DNA from: Micromonospora sp. WMMD1155
GTDB lineage: Bacteria > Actinomycetota > Actinomycetes > Mycobacteriales > Micromonosporaceae
Assembly: GCF_029581275.1 (NCBI RefSeq)
Contig: NZ_CP120742.1
Span: 3,828,001-3,892,000, forward strand
DNA: 64,000 bases
Direction: 5' to 3'
Below the pieces are notes generated by a model. It was given only the letters and a program-made list of their open reading frames with translations. It was not told where the DNA came from and made no database searches. Below are positions 43,631-52,687 of this stretch, in pieces. Position 1 is the first letter of the stretch. Every line of letters starts with the position of its first letter. Both the position numbers and the translations under genes were made by a program.

Positions 43631-44949
43631 CGTCACCTGTGCGCTTGGCGCTGCTCGGCTGCGGCACGGTCGGCCAGGAGGTGGTCCGCCTGCTGCACGA
43701 GCAGTCGGCCGACCTGGCCGCCCGGATCGGCGCTCCGCTGGAGATCGCCGGCATCGCCGTACGACGGCTCGGTCGGGACCGGGGTGACCTGCCGGTCGAC
43801 GAGAGCCTGTTCACCACCGACGCGCTCGGCCTGATCAAGCGCGACGACGTGGACGTGGTGGTCGAGGTGGTCGGCGGCATCGAGCCGGCCCGAGGCTGGC
43901 TGGTCGAGGCGCTGCGCGCCGGCAAGAGCGTGGTCACCGCCAACAAGGCGCTGCTCGCCGAGGACGGCGTGGCCCTGCACGAGGCGGCGGCCGAGGGCGG
44001 CGGCGACCTCTACTACGAGGCGTCGGTGGCCGGGGCCATCCCGCTGCTGCGCCCGCTGCGCGAGTCGCTGCACGGTGACCGGATCAACCGGGTCACCGGC
44101 ATCGTCAACGGCACCACCAACTTCATCCTCTCCGCGATGGACGCGACCGGCGCCGGCTTCGCCGAGGCGCTGGAGGAGGCGACCGCACTGGGGTACGCGG
44201 AGGCCGACCCGACCGCCGACGTCGAGGGCTTCGACGCGGCGGCGAAGGCGGCCATCCTCGCCTCGCTGGCGTTCCACACCCGGGTCGGCGCGGCGGACGT
44301 GCACCGGGAGGGCATCACCGAGGTGACCGCCGCGGACATGGCCAGCGCCCAGGCGATGGGCTGCACGATCAAGCTGCTCTGCATCGCGGCCCGGGGCGTC
44401 GACACCTCCGGCCGGGAGACCGTCAGCGTGCGGGTGCACCCGGCGATGATTCCGCGCAGCCACCCGCTGGCCAGCGTCGGTGACGCGTTCAACGCGGTCT
44501 TCGTGGAGGCGGACGCCGCCGGGCAACTGATGTTCTACGGCCGGGGCGCCGGGGGCGCACCGACCGCCAGCGCGGTGCTCGGTGACGTGGTCGCGGTGTC
44601 CCGCAACCGCCTCGCCGGGGTGCGCGCGGCCAGCGAGAGCGCGTACGCGGACCTGTCGGTGCGGCCGATGGGTGAGGCGCTGACCCGCTACCACGTCAGC
44701 CTCGACGTGGCCGACCGCCCCGGTGTGCTGGCCTCGGTGGCGGGCGTGTTCGCCCGGCACGACGTGTCGATCGCGACCGTGCGGCAGGGTTCGGCGGGGG
44801 GGCCGGCGAGCCGCGACGGCGACGCCGAGCTGGTCATCGTCACCCACGTGGCACCGGACGCCGCGCTCGCCGCGACGGTGGGCGAGCTGCGCGGCCTGGA
44901 CATCGTCCGGTCGGTGACGAGCGTGCTGAGGGTCGAGGGCGGCGCCTGA
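43627..44949 (+). CDS. hom: Homoserine dehydrogenase
   Basis: 440 residues. NAD(P)H-dependent reduction of aspartate semialdehyde to homoserine. Rossmann start LALLGCGTVGQEVVRLL, VVTANKALLAEDG, catalytic region YYEASVAGAIPLLRPLRESL and VTGIVNGTTNFILSAM, then EALEEATALGYAEADPTADV. The C-terminal ACT domain (about 355-435: YHVSLDVADRPGVLASVAGV) indicates allosteric control by threonine. The ATG overlaps lysA (ATGA). Confidence 0.97.
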   Translation: MTSPVRLALLGCGTVGQEVVRLLHEQSADLAARIGAPLEIAGIAVRRLGRDRGDLPVDESLFTTDALGLIKRDDVDVVVEVVGGIEPARGWLVEALRAGKSVVTANKALLAEDGVALHEAAAEGGGDLYYEASVAGAIPLLRPLRESLHGDRINRVTGIVNGTTNFILSAMDATGAGFAEALEEATALGYAEADPTADVEGFDAAAKAAILASLAFHTRVGAADVHREGITEVTAADMASAQAMGCTIKLLCIAARGVDTSGRETVSVRVHPAMIPRSHPLASVGDAFNAVFVEADAAGQLMFYGRGAGGAPTASAVLGDVVAVSRNRLAGVRAASESAYADLSVRPMGEALTRYHVSLDVADRPGVLASVAGVFARHDVSIATVRQGSAGGPASRDGDAELVIVTHVAPDAALAATVGELRGLDIVRSVTSVLRVEGGA

Positions 44950-45086
44950 GTCGTTGGACCGTCGACGGGATGGGCTCGGGCGTCCCGCCAGGTGGGTAAG
45001 CCGGGGTGTGCCATCGACAGCTGCGCAAGGCTGGTCCAAGGTGGCCCCGACGAGGTCGGCGCGGTGGCAGAGGCGAGGAGAACGAC

Positions 45087-46136
45087 ATGTGGCGGGGTCT
45101 GATCGAGGCGTACCGGGATCGGCTGCCGGTCACCGCGGCCACGCCGGTCGTCACGCTGCACGAGGGGAACACCCCGCTGTTGCCCGCGCCGGTGCTGTCC
45201 GCCCGGATCGGCTGCGACGTGCACCTGAAGGTGGAGGGCGCCAACCCGACCGGCTCGTTCAAGGACCGCGGCATGACCGTCGCGGTGTCCAAGGCGGTCG
45301 AGGCCGGAAACAAGGCGATCATCTGCGCCTCCACCGGCAACACCAGCGCCTCCGCCGCCGCGTACGCGGCGCGGGCCGGGCTGACCTGTGCGGTGCTGGT
45401 GCCGCAGGGCAAGATCGCACTGGGCAAGCTCGCCCAGGCGCTGGTGCACGGCGCGAAGCTCCTGCAGGTGAGCGGCAACTTCGACGACTGCCTGTCACTC
45501 GCCGCGAAGCTGGCCCAGGATCACCCGGTCGCGTTGGTCAACTCGGTGAACATCGACCGGCTGCACGGCCAGAAGACCGCCGCCTTCGAGATCGTCGAGG
45601 CGCTCGGTGACGCGCCCGACATCCACTGCCTGCCGGTCGGCAACGCCGGCAACATCTCCGCCTACTGGATGGGTTACGCGGAGGAGCGGGACGCGGGCAC
45701 CACCACCCGGACGCCGAAGATGTACGGCTTCCAGGCCGCCGGGGCGGCTCCGATCGTGACCGGCAAGGTGGTGCCGGAGCCGTCGACGATCGCCACGGCG
45801 ATCCGGATCGGCAACCCGGCGAGCTGGACCAAGGCGTTGGACGCCCGGGACACCTCCGGTGGGTTGATCGCCGCGGTGACCGACCGGGAGATCCTGTCGG
45901 CGTACCGGCTGCTCGCCCGGGAGGTCGGGGTCTTCGTCGAGTTGGGCAGCGCGGCCAGCGTGGCCGGTCTGCTCCAGCAGGCCGCCGCAGGCGCGGTGCC
46001 GCCCGGTTCGACCGTCGTCTGCACGGTCACCGGTCACGGTTTGAAGGACCCGGAGTGGGCGATCTCCACCGCGCCGGCCCCGTTGACCATCGCGAACGAC
46101 CCGATGGCGGCGGCCCGGGCACTCGACCTGGCCTGA
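45087..46136 (+). CDS. thrC: Threonine synthase
   Basis: 349 residues from the ATG at 45087, preceded by GAGGAG; the longer frame from 45006 has no ribosome site. PLP-dependent conversion of O-phosphohomoserine to threonine. The PLP Lys is in [20 protein letters not shown], the phosphate loop in [15 protein letters not shown], plus [20 protein letters not shown] and [13 protein letters not shown]. This is the short actinobacterial type. The 137-bp hom-thrC gap contains TTGGACC (44954-44960) and GGTCCAA (45034-45040), which could fold the leader. Confidence 0.96.
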   Translation: MWRGLIEAYRDRLPVTAATPVVTLHEGNTPLLPAPVLSARIGCDVHLKVEGANPTGSFKDRGMTVAVSKAVEAGNKAIICASTGNTSASAAAYAARAGLTCAVLVPQGKIALGKLAQALVHGAKLLQVSGNFDDCLSLAAKLAQDHPVALVNSVNIDRLHGQKTAAFEIVEALGDAPDIHCLPVGNAGNISAYWMGYAEERDAGTTTRTPKMYGFQAAGAAPIVTGKVVPEPSTIATAIRIGNPASWTKALDARDTSGGLIAAVTDREILSAYRLLAREVGVFVELGSAASVAGLLQQAAAGAVPPGSTVVCTVTGHGLKDPEWAISTAPAPLTIANDPMAAARALDLA

Positions 46137-46251
46137 GCGCACCACCACCGAGGGTGGGCCGCCTCCGGGGGCGGCGGGGGTTCCGGTGATCGAGTCCGGC
46201 ACACTTTCACGTATCCCCGCCCGCATTCTCGTTCAGGAGTGAGCCAGGCCG

Positions 46252-49200
46252 ATGTCGCTGCTCGCCAGATTCAGCCTCGCCAACCGAGGGCTGATCGCCC
46301 TCATCGCGGTGGTGACCACGGTGTTCGGAGCGTTCGCCGTGCCGTCGCTGAAGCAGCAACTGCTGCCGTCGCTCGAGTTCCCGGCCGCGTTCATCGTGGC
46401 CGCCTACCCCGGTGCCGGTCCCGAGATCGTCGAGTCGCAGGTGACCGAGCCGATCGAGAACGCCCTGCAGGGCATCCCGGGGCTCGACAAGGTCACCTCC
46501 ACGTCCCGCGAGGGCTCGGCCACCGTCCAGGTGACGTACGAGTTCGGCACCGACCTGGACGACGTGGTCAACAAGATGCAGACCGCGCTGAGCCGGATCG
46601 ACGCCCAGTTGCCGGAGAGCGTCGACCCGCAGGTCATCGCGGGTAGCACCGACGACCTCCCGGCGGTGGTGCTGGCCGCCGCCGGCACGGCCGACGAGCG
46701 GGCGCTCGCCGAGAAGCTGCGCGCGACGGTGGTGCCCGAGTTGGAGGGCATCGAGGGGGTGCGCACGGTCGAGGTGACCGGCACCCGTGACGACGTCGTG
46801 GTGGTCACCCCGGACCCGGCGAAGCTCGCCGCGGCCCAGATCCAGCCGACGGCGATCGGCGCGGCGTTGAAGACCAACGGCGTGGCGGTGCCGGCCGGCG
46901 CGGTGACCAACGGGGCGCTGGCCCTCCCGGTCCAGGTCGGCTCGCCGATCGGCACCATCGAGGACCTGCGCGGCATCGTGGTCGCCCCGGGTGCGGCACC
47001 CGTCCGCCTCGGCGACGTGGCGACCGTCGAGCAGCAGCTCGCGCCGGCCACCGCGATCACCCGTACCAACGGCAAGGACAGCCTCGGCATCGCGGTCACC
47101 GCCGCGCCGGACGGCAACGCGGTGCAGATCTCGCACGAGATCCGCGACCGGCTCGCCGACCTGAAGGACGCGTCCGGCGCGGAGTTGACCGTCGTCTTCG
47201 ACCAGGCGCCGTTCGTCGAGAAGTCGATCGAGTCGTTGACCACCGAGGGCTTGCTGGGCCTGGTGATGGCGGTCATCGTCATCCTGGTCTTCCTGCTGTC
47301 GGTGCGCTCGACGGTGGTCACCGCCGTCTCCATCCCGCTCTCCGTGCTGGTGGCGCTGATCGCCCTGTGGATCGGTGACTACTCGCTCAACCTGCTCACC
47401 CTCGGCGCGCTGACGATCGCGGTGGGCCGGGTGGTGGACGACTCGATCGTGGTGTTGGAGAACATCAAACGCCACCTGGAGTACGGCGAGGAGAAGCGGC
47501 ACGCCATCATCACCGGCGTCCGTGAGGTGGCCGGCGCGGTGACCGCGTCCACCCTCACCACGGTGGCGGTGTTCGCGCCGATCGCGTTGGTCGGCGGGTT
47601 CGTGGGCCAGCTCTTCGCGCCGTTCGCGATCACCGTGACGGTGGCCCTGCTCGCGTCGCTGCTGGTGTCGCTGACCGTGATCCCGGTGCTGGCGTACTGG
47701 TTCCTCAAGCCGCGCGGCGGCACCGCGGACGACGAGGCGGTACGCCGCGACGCGGAGGAGAAGGAGCTGCGCAGCCCGTTGCAGCGGGCGTACCTGCCGG
47801 TGATCGGGTTCGCCACCCGCAAGCGGTCCACCCGCTGGATCACCGTCGGGCTCGGCCTGCTGGTGCTCTTCGGCACCTTCGGTCTGGCGCAGAAGCTGGA
47901 GACCAACTTCCTGGACGACTCCGGCCAGGACACCCTGAACATGAGCCAGGAGCTGCCGGCCGGTAGCGGCCTGGCGGCCACCGACGCGGCGGCCAAGCAG
48001 GTCGAGGCGGTGCTGTCCCGGACCAAGGGTGTCGAGACGTACCAGGTGACGGCGGGCGCCGGGGACAACCCGTGGGCGGGTGGCGGCGGCAACAACGTCG
48101 CGAACTGGTCGTTGGCGCTCGACGGCGACATCGACGCCAAGCAGATGCGCGAGGTGCTGCGCAAGGAGTTCGACAAGCTCGGCACCGGCGTGGGTGAGAT
48201 CAGCTTCGGTGGTGGGCAGGAGGCGTCGACCAGCCAGCTCGAGGTCATCGTCCAGGCCAGCGACCCGGAGGTGCTGACCCGGGCCGCCGAGGAGGCACGG
48301 GCGGCGATGGCCGGTGTGCCGGACGTCGAGGACGTCTCCACCAGCCTGGCCGAGCGGGTGCCGCGGGTCGACGTGACCGTCGACCGGGTCGCCGCCGGTC
48401 GGGTCGGCCTCACCGAGGCCGCCGTCGGGCAGGTGGTGTCGCAGGCGTTCCGGGGCGCGCCGCTGGGGCAGGTCGCGCTCGACGGCCGGCAGCAGAACGT
48501 GGTGCTGCGGCTGGGAGCGAAGCCGCCGATGACGGTGGAGGAGCTGCGGGCGCTGCCGGTGGGTCCGGTCAAGCTGGACGACATCGCGGACGTCACCCAG
48601 GGCGAGGGTCCACAGCAGGTCACCCGCATCGACGGTGAGCGCAGCGTGTCGGTCACCGGTGCGGCGACCGGCTCGAACCTCGGCGCCACCAGCCAGGAGT
48701 TGCAGAAGCGCCTGGACGGCATCGACGTGCCCGGCGCCAGCTTCACCATCGGCGGTGTCAGCGCCGATCAGGCGGACGCCTTCGCCGACCTGGGCCTGGC
48801 GGTCCTGGCCGCGATCGCGATCGTCTTCCTGATCATGGTGGCGACGTTCCGTAGCCTCACCCAGTCGCTGATCCTGCTGATCTCCATCCCGTTCGCCTCG
48901 ACCGGCGCGATCGGTTTGCTGCTGATCACCGGCACGCCGCTCGGCGTACCAGCGTTGATCGGTGTGCTGATGCTGGTCGGCATCGTGGTCACCAACGCGA
49001 TCGTGCTGCTCGACCTGATCAACCAGTACCGCGCGCAGGGCATGGGGGTCCGGGAGGCGGTGGTCGAGGGAGGCCGACGCCGGCTGCGTCCCATCCTGAT
49101 GACCGCGGTGGCGACCATCTTCGCGTTGCTGCCGATGGCGTTCGGGTTGACCGGTGAGGGCGGCTTCATCTCGCAACCGCTCGCGGTCGTGGTGATCGGC

Positions 49201-49530
49201 GGTCTGCTCAGCTCGACGTTGCTCACGCTGATCCTGGTGCCGACGCTGTACTCGATGGTGGAGCACACCAAGGAATCGCTGCGGGGCCGGCGTGATCGGC
49301 GGCGTTCCGGCGAGCCGGAGGTGGACGTGGCGAAGACCGACGAGGCCGACACCCCGAACCAGGTCGCCGTGCCGAGCGGTGCGTCGACCCCGGCCGCGAC
49401 CGAGGGTACGAAGCCGGCGCCGCGTCGCGCCCCGTCGGGCGCGTTGGTGGAGGGCACGGACCAGTTCGAGGTGCTGCGGCTGCCCCGTAGCCGTACCTCT
49501 CCGCTGCCTCCGTCGGAGCCGACCGAGTAG
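46252..49530 (+). CDS. RND efflux transporter (AcrB/HAE family)
   Basis: 1,092 residues. Twelve-helix RND permease in two homologous halves: helix 1 GLIALIAVVTTVFGAFAVPS, porter domain (about 35-320), helices 2-6 with TIAVGRVVDDSIVVLENIKR (the helix-4 Asp pair for proton transfer), second porter domain (about 545-840) and helices 8-12 with LLDLINQYRAQGMGVREAVV. The C-terminal tail of about 80 residues is disordered and charged. No adaptor or outer-membrane partner is nearby, as in other Gram-positives. It lies between thrC and thrB, which are normally adjacent, so it belongs to an inserted block. Confidence 0.93.
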   Translation: MSLLARFSLANRGLIALIAVVTTVFGAFAVPSLKQQLLPSLEFPAAFIVAAYPGAGPEIVESQVTEPIENALQGIPGLDKVTSTSREGSATVQVTYEFGTDLDDVVNKMQTALSRIDAQLPESVDPQVIAGSTDDLPAVVLAAAGTADERALAEKLRATVVPELEGIEGVRTVEVTGTRDDVVVVTPDPAKLAAAQIQPTAIGAALKTNGVAVPAGAVTNGALALPVQVGSPIGTIEDLRGIVVAPGAAPVRLGDVATVEQQLAPATAITRTNGKDSLGIAVTAAPDGNAVQISHEIRDRLADLKDASGAELTVVFDQAPFVEKSIESLTTEGLLGLVMAVIVILVFLLSVRSTVVTAVSIPLSVLVALIALWIGDYSLNLLTLGALTIAVGRVVDDSIVVLENIKRHLEYGEEKRHAIITGVREVAGAVTASTLTTVAVFAPIALVGGFVGQLFAPFAITVTVALLASLLVSLTVIPVLAYWFLKPRGGTADDEAVRRDAEEKELRSPLQRAYLPVIGFATRKRSTRWITVGLGLLVLFGTFGLAQKLETNFLDDSGQDTLNMSQELPAGSGLAATDAAAKQVEAVLSRTKGVETYQVTAGAGDNPWAGGGGNNVANWSLALDGDIDAKQMREVLRKEFDKLGTGVGEISFGGGQEASTSQLEVIVQASDPEVLTRAAEEARAAMAGVPDVEDVSTSLAERVPRVDVTVDRVAAGRVGLTEAAVGQVVSQAFRGAPLGQVALDGRQQNVVLRLGAKPPMTVEELRALPVGPVKLDDIADVTQGEGPQQVTRIDGERSVSVTGAATGSNLGATSQELQKRLDGIDVPGASFTIGGVSADQADAFADLGLAVLAAIAIVFLIMVATFRSLTQSLILLISIPFASTGAIGLLLITGTPLGVPALIGVLMLVGIVVTNAIVLLDLINQYRAQGMGVREAVVEGGRRRLRPILMTAVATIFALLPMAFGLTGEGGFISQPLAVVVIGGLLSSTLLTLILVPTLYSMVEHTKESLRGRRDRRRSGEPEVDVAKTDEADTPNQVAVPSGASTPAATEGTKPAPRRAPSGALVEGTDQFEVLRLPRSRTSPLPPSEPTE

Positions 49531-49547
49531 GTTCCACCGCATTGCGG

Positions 49548-49583
49548 AACGCCCCCCGGCAGGGATCTGCCGGGGGGCGTTTC
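49548..49583 (+). terminator. Terminator of the RND gene
   Basis: Perfect 15-bp stem AACGCCCCCCGGCAG (49548-49562), loop GGAT, CTGCCGGGGGGCGTT (49567-49581), ending in a short T run (TTT). It lies 17 bp after the RND stop codon. The strongest intrinsic terminator of the window. Confidence 0.9.
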
Positions 49584-49641
49584 CGATTTCGCCGGACCCG
49601 ACACTCCGATCCGACCGCATCTGCACGGCACGTCACATCTT

Positions 49642-49671
49642 GCATACTCCACATGAGGATGTGGAGGGTGC
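49642..49671. promoter_or_regulatory. Palindromic operator candidate
   Basis: CTCCACAT-GAGG-ATGTGGAG (49647-49666), extended by GCA/TGC outside (49642-49644 and 49669-49671), in an AT-richer patch (CACATCTTGCATACTCC) that may include a -10. It overlaps the first codons of the deacetylase remnant, so it may now serve no gene or a leaderless one. Confidence 0.45.
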
Positions 49672-50069
49672 GGGTGACGCAGGACGGGCGGACGGCCGGG
49701 AGCGCACCACAGTGGACGTCGATGGTGCTCGACACCCTGGCCCGGCATCGGGTTCCGGTCACCTTCTTCCTGGTCGGGGCGCAGGTCCGGCGGCACGCCG
49801 ACGTCGTCCGTGACCGGCTCGCGGGGCACGAGGCGGGCAACCACGTGGAGCGCGAGTTCCCCGACGATCCGGTCGGCCACTCCCGGCGCACCGTCGTCGA
49901 TGTCAGACCGGGAACGATCGTGCTCGGTCACGATGTCGGCGCGGCCCGGAGACTGGTCGCGCTGCGCTGCCTGCCCGACATGATCGGCGGGCTGCGCGCC
50001 CGTGGCTACACCTTCGTCACCGTCTCCGCGCTGCTGGGAGCAGGCGTGCCGGACACCCCGACCAGGTAG
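49653..50069 (+). pseudogene. Polysaccharide deacetylase remnant
   Basis: Open frame of about 138 codons with parts of a NodB-type deacetylase: PQWTSMVLDTLARHRVPVTF and FFLVGAQVRRHADVVRDRLA match the early domain, GHEAGNHVERE the His motif, VRPGTIVLGHDVG the late Asp/His motif, and GLRARGYTFVTVSALLG the C-terminus. The N-terminal metal-binding Asp-Asp motif is absent, the second His of the H-x3-H motif is replaced (NHVEREF), and the whole middle part between the two motifs is missing. So the enzyme is internally deleted and almost certainly inactive. Confidence 0.72.
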
Positions 50070-50080
50070 GGTGCCGCTCC

Positions 50081-51325
50081 GTGACGTCCACCCTCTCGGT
50101 TCTGACCGGCAACAGGAGCTTCCGTAACCTCTTCCTCGCCGAGTTGGTGGTCTTCGGCGCCGACTGGTTCGTCATGGTGCCGCTGCTGGTCCTGCTGCCG
50201 CACCTGACCGGCAGTGGAGTCTGGGGTGCGCTGGTGCTGGCGGTGGACACCGGCATCGTGGCGCTCCTGCTGCCGTACACCGGCACGATCGCCGACCGCT
50301 TCGACCGGCGAAAGATCATGATCGCCGCGAACGTGGCGGCGCTCGCGGGCGTACTGCTGCTGCTCGGAGTACGGGGCGCGGGCACCGCCTGGTTGGCGCT
50401 CGTCGCGATCGGCGTGGTGGCGGTCGCCAAGGCGTTCTACTCGCCGGCCGCGCAGGCCGCGCTGCCCAACGTGCTGGAGCCGCACGAGTTGGCCGCCGGT
50501 AACGCCGTGGCCGGCTCCGCCTGGGGCACCATGACAGTCGTCGGTGCCTCCCTCGGCGGGGTCCTGAGCACCGTCGCCGGCCCGTACGCCTGCTTCTGGG
50601 TGGCGGCGGTGGGCCTCGTGCTGGCCGCGGGCCTCGCCACCCGGATCCGCCGCCCCCTCCAGGCGCCTCGCGACGCCGACCGACCGGCCCAGCGGACCTG
50701 GGCGGCGGTCCGTGAGGCGCTGCGCTACATCGGGCACCGGCCCCGGGTGCTCGCGCTGGTCACGGTGAAGTCGGCGGTCGGCCTGGGCAACGGTGTGCTG
50801 ACCGTGTTCCCGTTGCTGGCCGGTGTGTACGGCGTCGGCCCGCTCGGCGCCGGTCTGCTCTTCGCGGTGCGGGGAGCCGGGGCGTTGGTGGGCCCGATCC
50901 TGATGCGTCGGGTGCTGACCAACCGAGCCTGGTTGCTGCCCGGGCTCGCGCTGTCCATGTCGTTGTACGGCCTGTCCTACCTGGGCACATCGGTGGTCAG
51001 GTGGTTCCCGCTGGTGCTGCTGCTGGTGTTCGTGGCGCACTTCGCGGGCGGCAGCAACTGGGTGATCTCCAACTTCGCCCTCCAGGGCGAGGTTCCGGAC
51101 CACCTGCGTGGACGCGTCTTCGCCACCGACATGATGCTCGCGACGCTGGCGATCTCGGTGAGCCAACTGGCTGTGGCCCTGGTGGTCGACGTGGTGGACG
51201 AACGTGTCGTGCTCGCCGGCTGCGGGCTGATCACCGTCGTCTACGCCGTCGGCTGGCGCATCGCCACCCGTCGGCTCTCGCTCACCGAACCGGCCACCGA
51301 ACCGGTCGCGGGCACCGCCGGTTGA
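50081..51325 (+). CDS. MFS transporter
   Basis: 414 residues from a GTG, 11 bp after the deacetylase remnant. Twelve-helix major facilitator, of the enterobactin-exporter/multidrug (DHA3) type: FLAELVVFGADWFVMVPLLV, motif A as GTIADRFDRRKIMIAANVAAL, FYSPAAQAALPNVLEPHELA, and a second motif GEVPDHLRGRVFATDMMLAT between helices 8 and 10. Exports a small molecule, identity unknown. Second transporter of the block separating thrC from thrB. Transcription may stop at the hairpin spanning its stop codon. Confidence 0.9.
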   Translation: MTSTLSVLTGNRSFRNLFLAELVVFGADWFVMVPLLVLLPHLTGSGVWGALVLAVDTGIVALLLPYTGTIADRFDRRKIMIAANVAALAGVLLLLGVRGAGTAWLALVAIGVVAVAKAFYSPAAQAALPNVLEPHELAAGNAVAGSAWGTMTVVGASLGGVLSTVAGPYACFWVAAVGLVLAAGLATRIRRPLQAPRDADRPAQRTWAAVREALRYIGHRPRVLALVTVKSAVGLGNGVLTVFPLLAGVYGVGPLGAGLLFAVRGAGALVGPILMRRVLTNRAWLLPGLALSMSLYGLSYLGTSVVRWFPLVLLLVFVAHFAGGSNWVISNFALQGEVPDHLRGRVFATDMMLATLAISVSQLAVALVVDVVDERVVLAGCGLITVVYAVGWRIATRRLSLTEPATEPVAGTAG

Positions 51326-51362
51326 ACCCCGGCATGCCCGTCCACGGGGCGGCTCAACCGGC
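51317..51362 (+). terminator. Hairpin spanning the MFS stop codon
   Basis: GCCGGTTGA (51317-51325) pairs with TCAACCGGC (51354-51362), with inner CCCCG/CGGGG pairing (51327-51331 and 51344-51348). The stop codon TGA is part of the stem. No T run. Confidence 0.55.
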
Positions 51363-51447
51363 GCCGGACGAGGTGTGCACAGCCGCGGCGGGTCCCAGGC
51401 TGCGGACGCGGGACCGGATCGTCGGTGCCGGGCCCTAGCATGAGCGC

Positions 51448-52392
51448 GTGCCGACGAACTTCACCGCCGGGCCGGTTCGGGTCCGGGTTCCCGCGACCAG
51501 CGCCAACCTGGGCCCCGGCTTCGACGCGTTGGGTCTCGCCCTCGGGCTCTACGACGATCTGGCCGCCGAGGTCGCGTCCGCCGGGGTTCGGGTGACGGTG
51601 ACCGGGCAGGGCGCCGGCGAGTTGCCCGACGATGATCGGCACCTGGTGGTCCACGCCATGCGTGTCGCGTTCGACGTGCTCGGCGGCCAACCCACGGGGC
51701 TGAGCGTGGAGTGCGTCAACCGGATCCCCCAGGCGCGAGGGCTCGGGTCCTCGTCCGCCGCGATCGTCGCCGGGGTGTTGCTGGCCCGCGCCCTGGTCAC
51801 CGACGGGGACGACCGGCTGGACGACGCCGGCGTGCTCCGGCTGGCCGCCGAGATCGAGGGCCATCCCGACAACGTCGCGCCCTGCCTGCTCGGGGGCTTC
51901 ACCGTGGCCTGGTCCGAGCCGACCGGCGCCCGGGCGGTTTCGCTGCCGGTCGCCGACGGGGTGCGGCCGGTCGTCTTCGTGCCCGCGGAACGCGGATTGA
52001 CCGCCACCGCGCGGGCCGCGTTGCCGGTCTCCGTCCCGCACGGCGACGCCGCGTTGACCGCCGGGCGGGCGGCGCTGCTGGTGCACGCGCTGACCGCCGA
52101 CCCGACCCTGCTGCTGCCGGCGACCGTCGACCGGCTTCACCAGGATTACCGCGCAGCCGGCATGCCCGCCACGTCTTCCCTGGTCAGCGCGTTGCGAGCG
52201 GCCGGTGTGGCAGCTGTGGTCAGTGGTGCCGGGCCCACTGTGCTGGCGCTCAGCGAGCCTCCGGCCAGCTTTCCGGCGGGAACAGACTGGCAGATCTGGC
52301 AGTTACCGATAGACGTCAGCGGCGCTCGGGTTGCTCGGGGTAGACTGGGACACGCCGAGCGGGACCCTGTTGCCGCAGGTCGGAAGAGTTGA
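51448..52392 (+). CDS. thrB: Homoserine kinase
   Basis: 314 residues from a GTG. GHMP kinase that phosphorylates homoserine before ThrC acts. Motif 1 VRVPATSANLGPGFDALGLA, motif 2 (ATP P-loop) IPQARGLGSSSAAIVAGVLL, motif 3 GVAAVVSGAGPTVLAL, and EGHPDNVAPCLLGGF. Full length. In most actinobacteria thrB follows thrC directly; here about 5.3 kb with three genes or remnants separates them. Only a weak ribosome site is visible. Upstream of rho in the usual order. Confidence 0.96.
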   Translation: MPTNFTAGPVRVRVPATSANLGPGFDALGLALGLYDDLAAEVASAGVRVTVTGQGAGELPDDDRHLVVHAMRVAFDVLGGQPTGLSVECVNRIPQARGLGSSSAAIVAGVLLARALVTDGDDRLDDAGVLRLAAEIEGHPDNVAPCLLGGFTVAWSEPTGARAVSLPVADGVRPVVFVPAERGLTATARAALPVSVPHGDAALTAGRAALLVHALTADPTLLLPATVDRLHQDYRAAGMPATSSLVSALRAAGVAAVVSGAGPTVLALSEPPASFPAGTDWQIWQLPIDVSGARVARGRLGHAERDPVAAGRKS

Positions 52393-52687
52393 TTACGCTC
52401 TAGACCTAGCACAGCCGCGAAGCACGCGATCTCCTGCGGGGCGGCGCACCCCCGAAGCTCTCGGCGGTCAGCCCGTCAACCCCTGCCAAGGCCCACGCCG
52501 CGCCGCAGTTTCCACAGGTCGCCGCAGACGGCGAGACCTGCTCACCGACGTTGGTGAGTCGGGATACCACCGGCTGCTGTGTCACAGACTCCCGCGACGC
52601 GTCCATGCGAGGCGGGTGCACCGAGGCCGCCCGGCCACCTGAGTTCCGACTCCGGGCAGTCCCGGCCTTATCGAGGGAAGGAATCCA
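52393..52687 (+). promoter_or_regulatory. Long 5' leader of rho with two hairpins
   Basis: 295-bp non-coding leader. CAGGTCGCCG (52515-52524) pairs with CGGCG-AG-ACCTG (52529-52540), followed directly by CTCACC-GACGTT-GGTGAG (52541-52558). Promoter-like TAGACT at 52341-52346 and TTGATT/TAGACC near 52390-52415 suggest starts at or before the thrB stop. The AAGGAA ribosome site precedes the TTG start. Autoregulation through the leader, as known for rho in other bacteria, is possible. Confidence 0.45.

Noticed and set aside
46207..49626. 1,139-codon open frame antisense to the RND gene
   Set aside because: It is a shadow frame of a high-GC gene: Arg/His/Gly-rich translation without domains, while the plus strand shows a complete RND transporter.
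52331..52642. 103-codon frame before rho
   Set aside because: Starts inside thrB, Arg/Pro-rich without a domain, no ribosome site; better read as untranslated leader.
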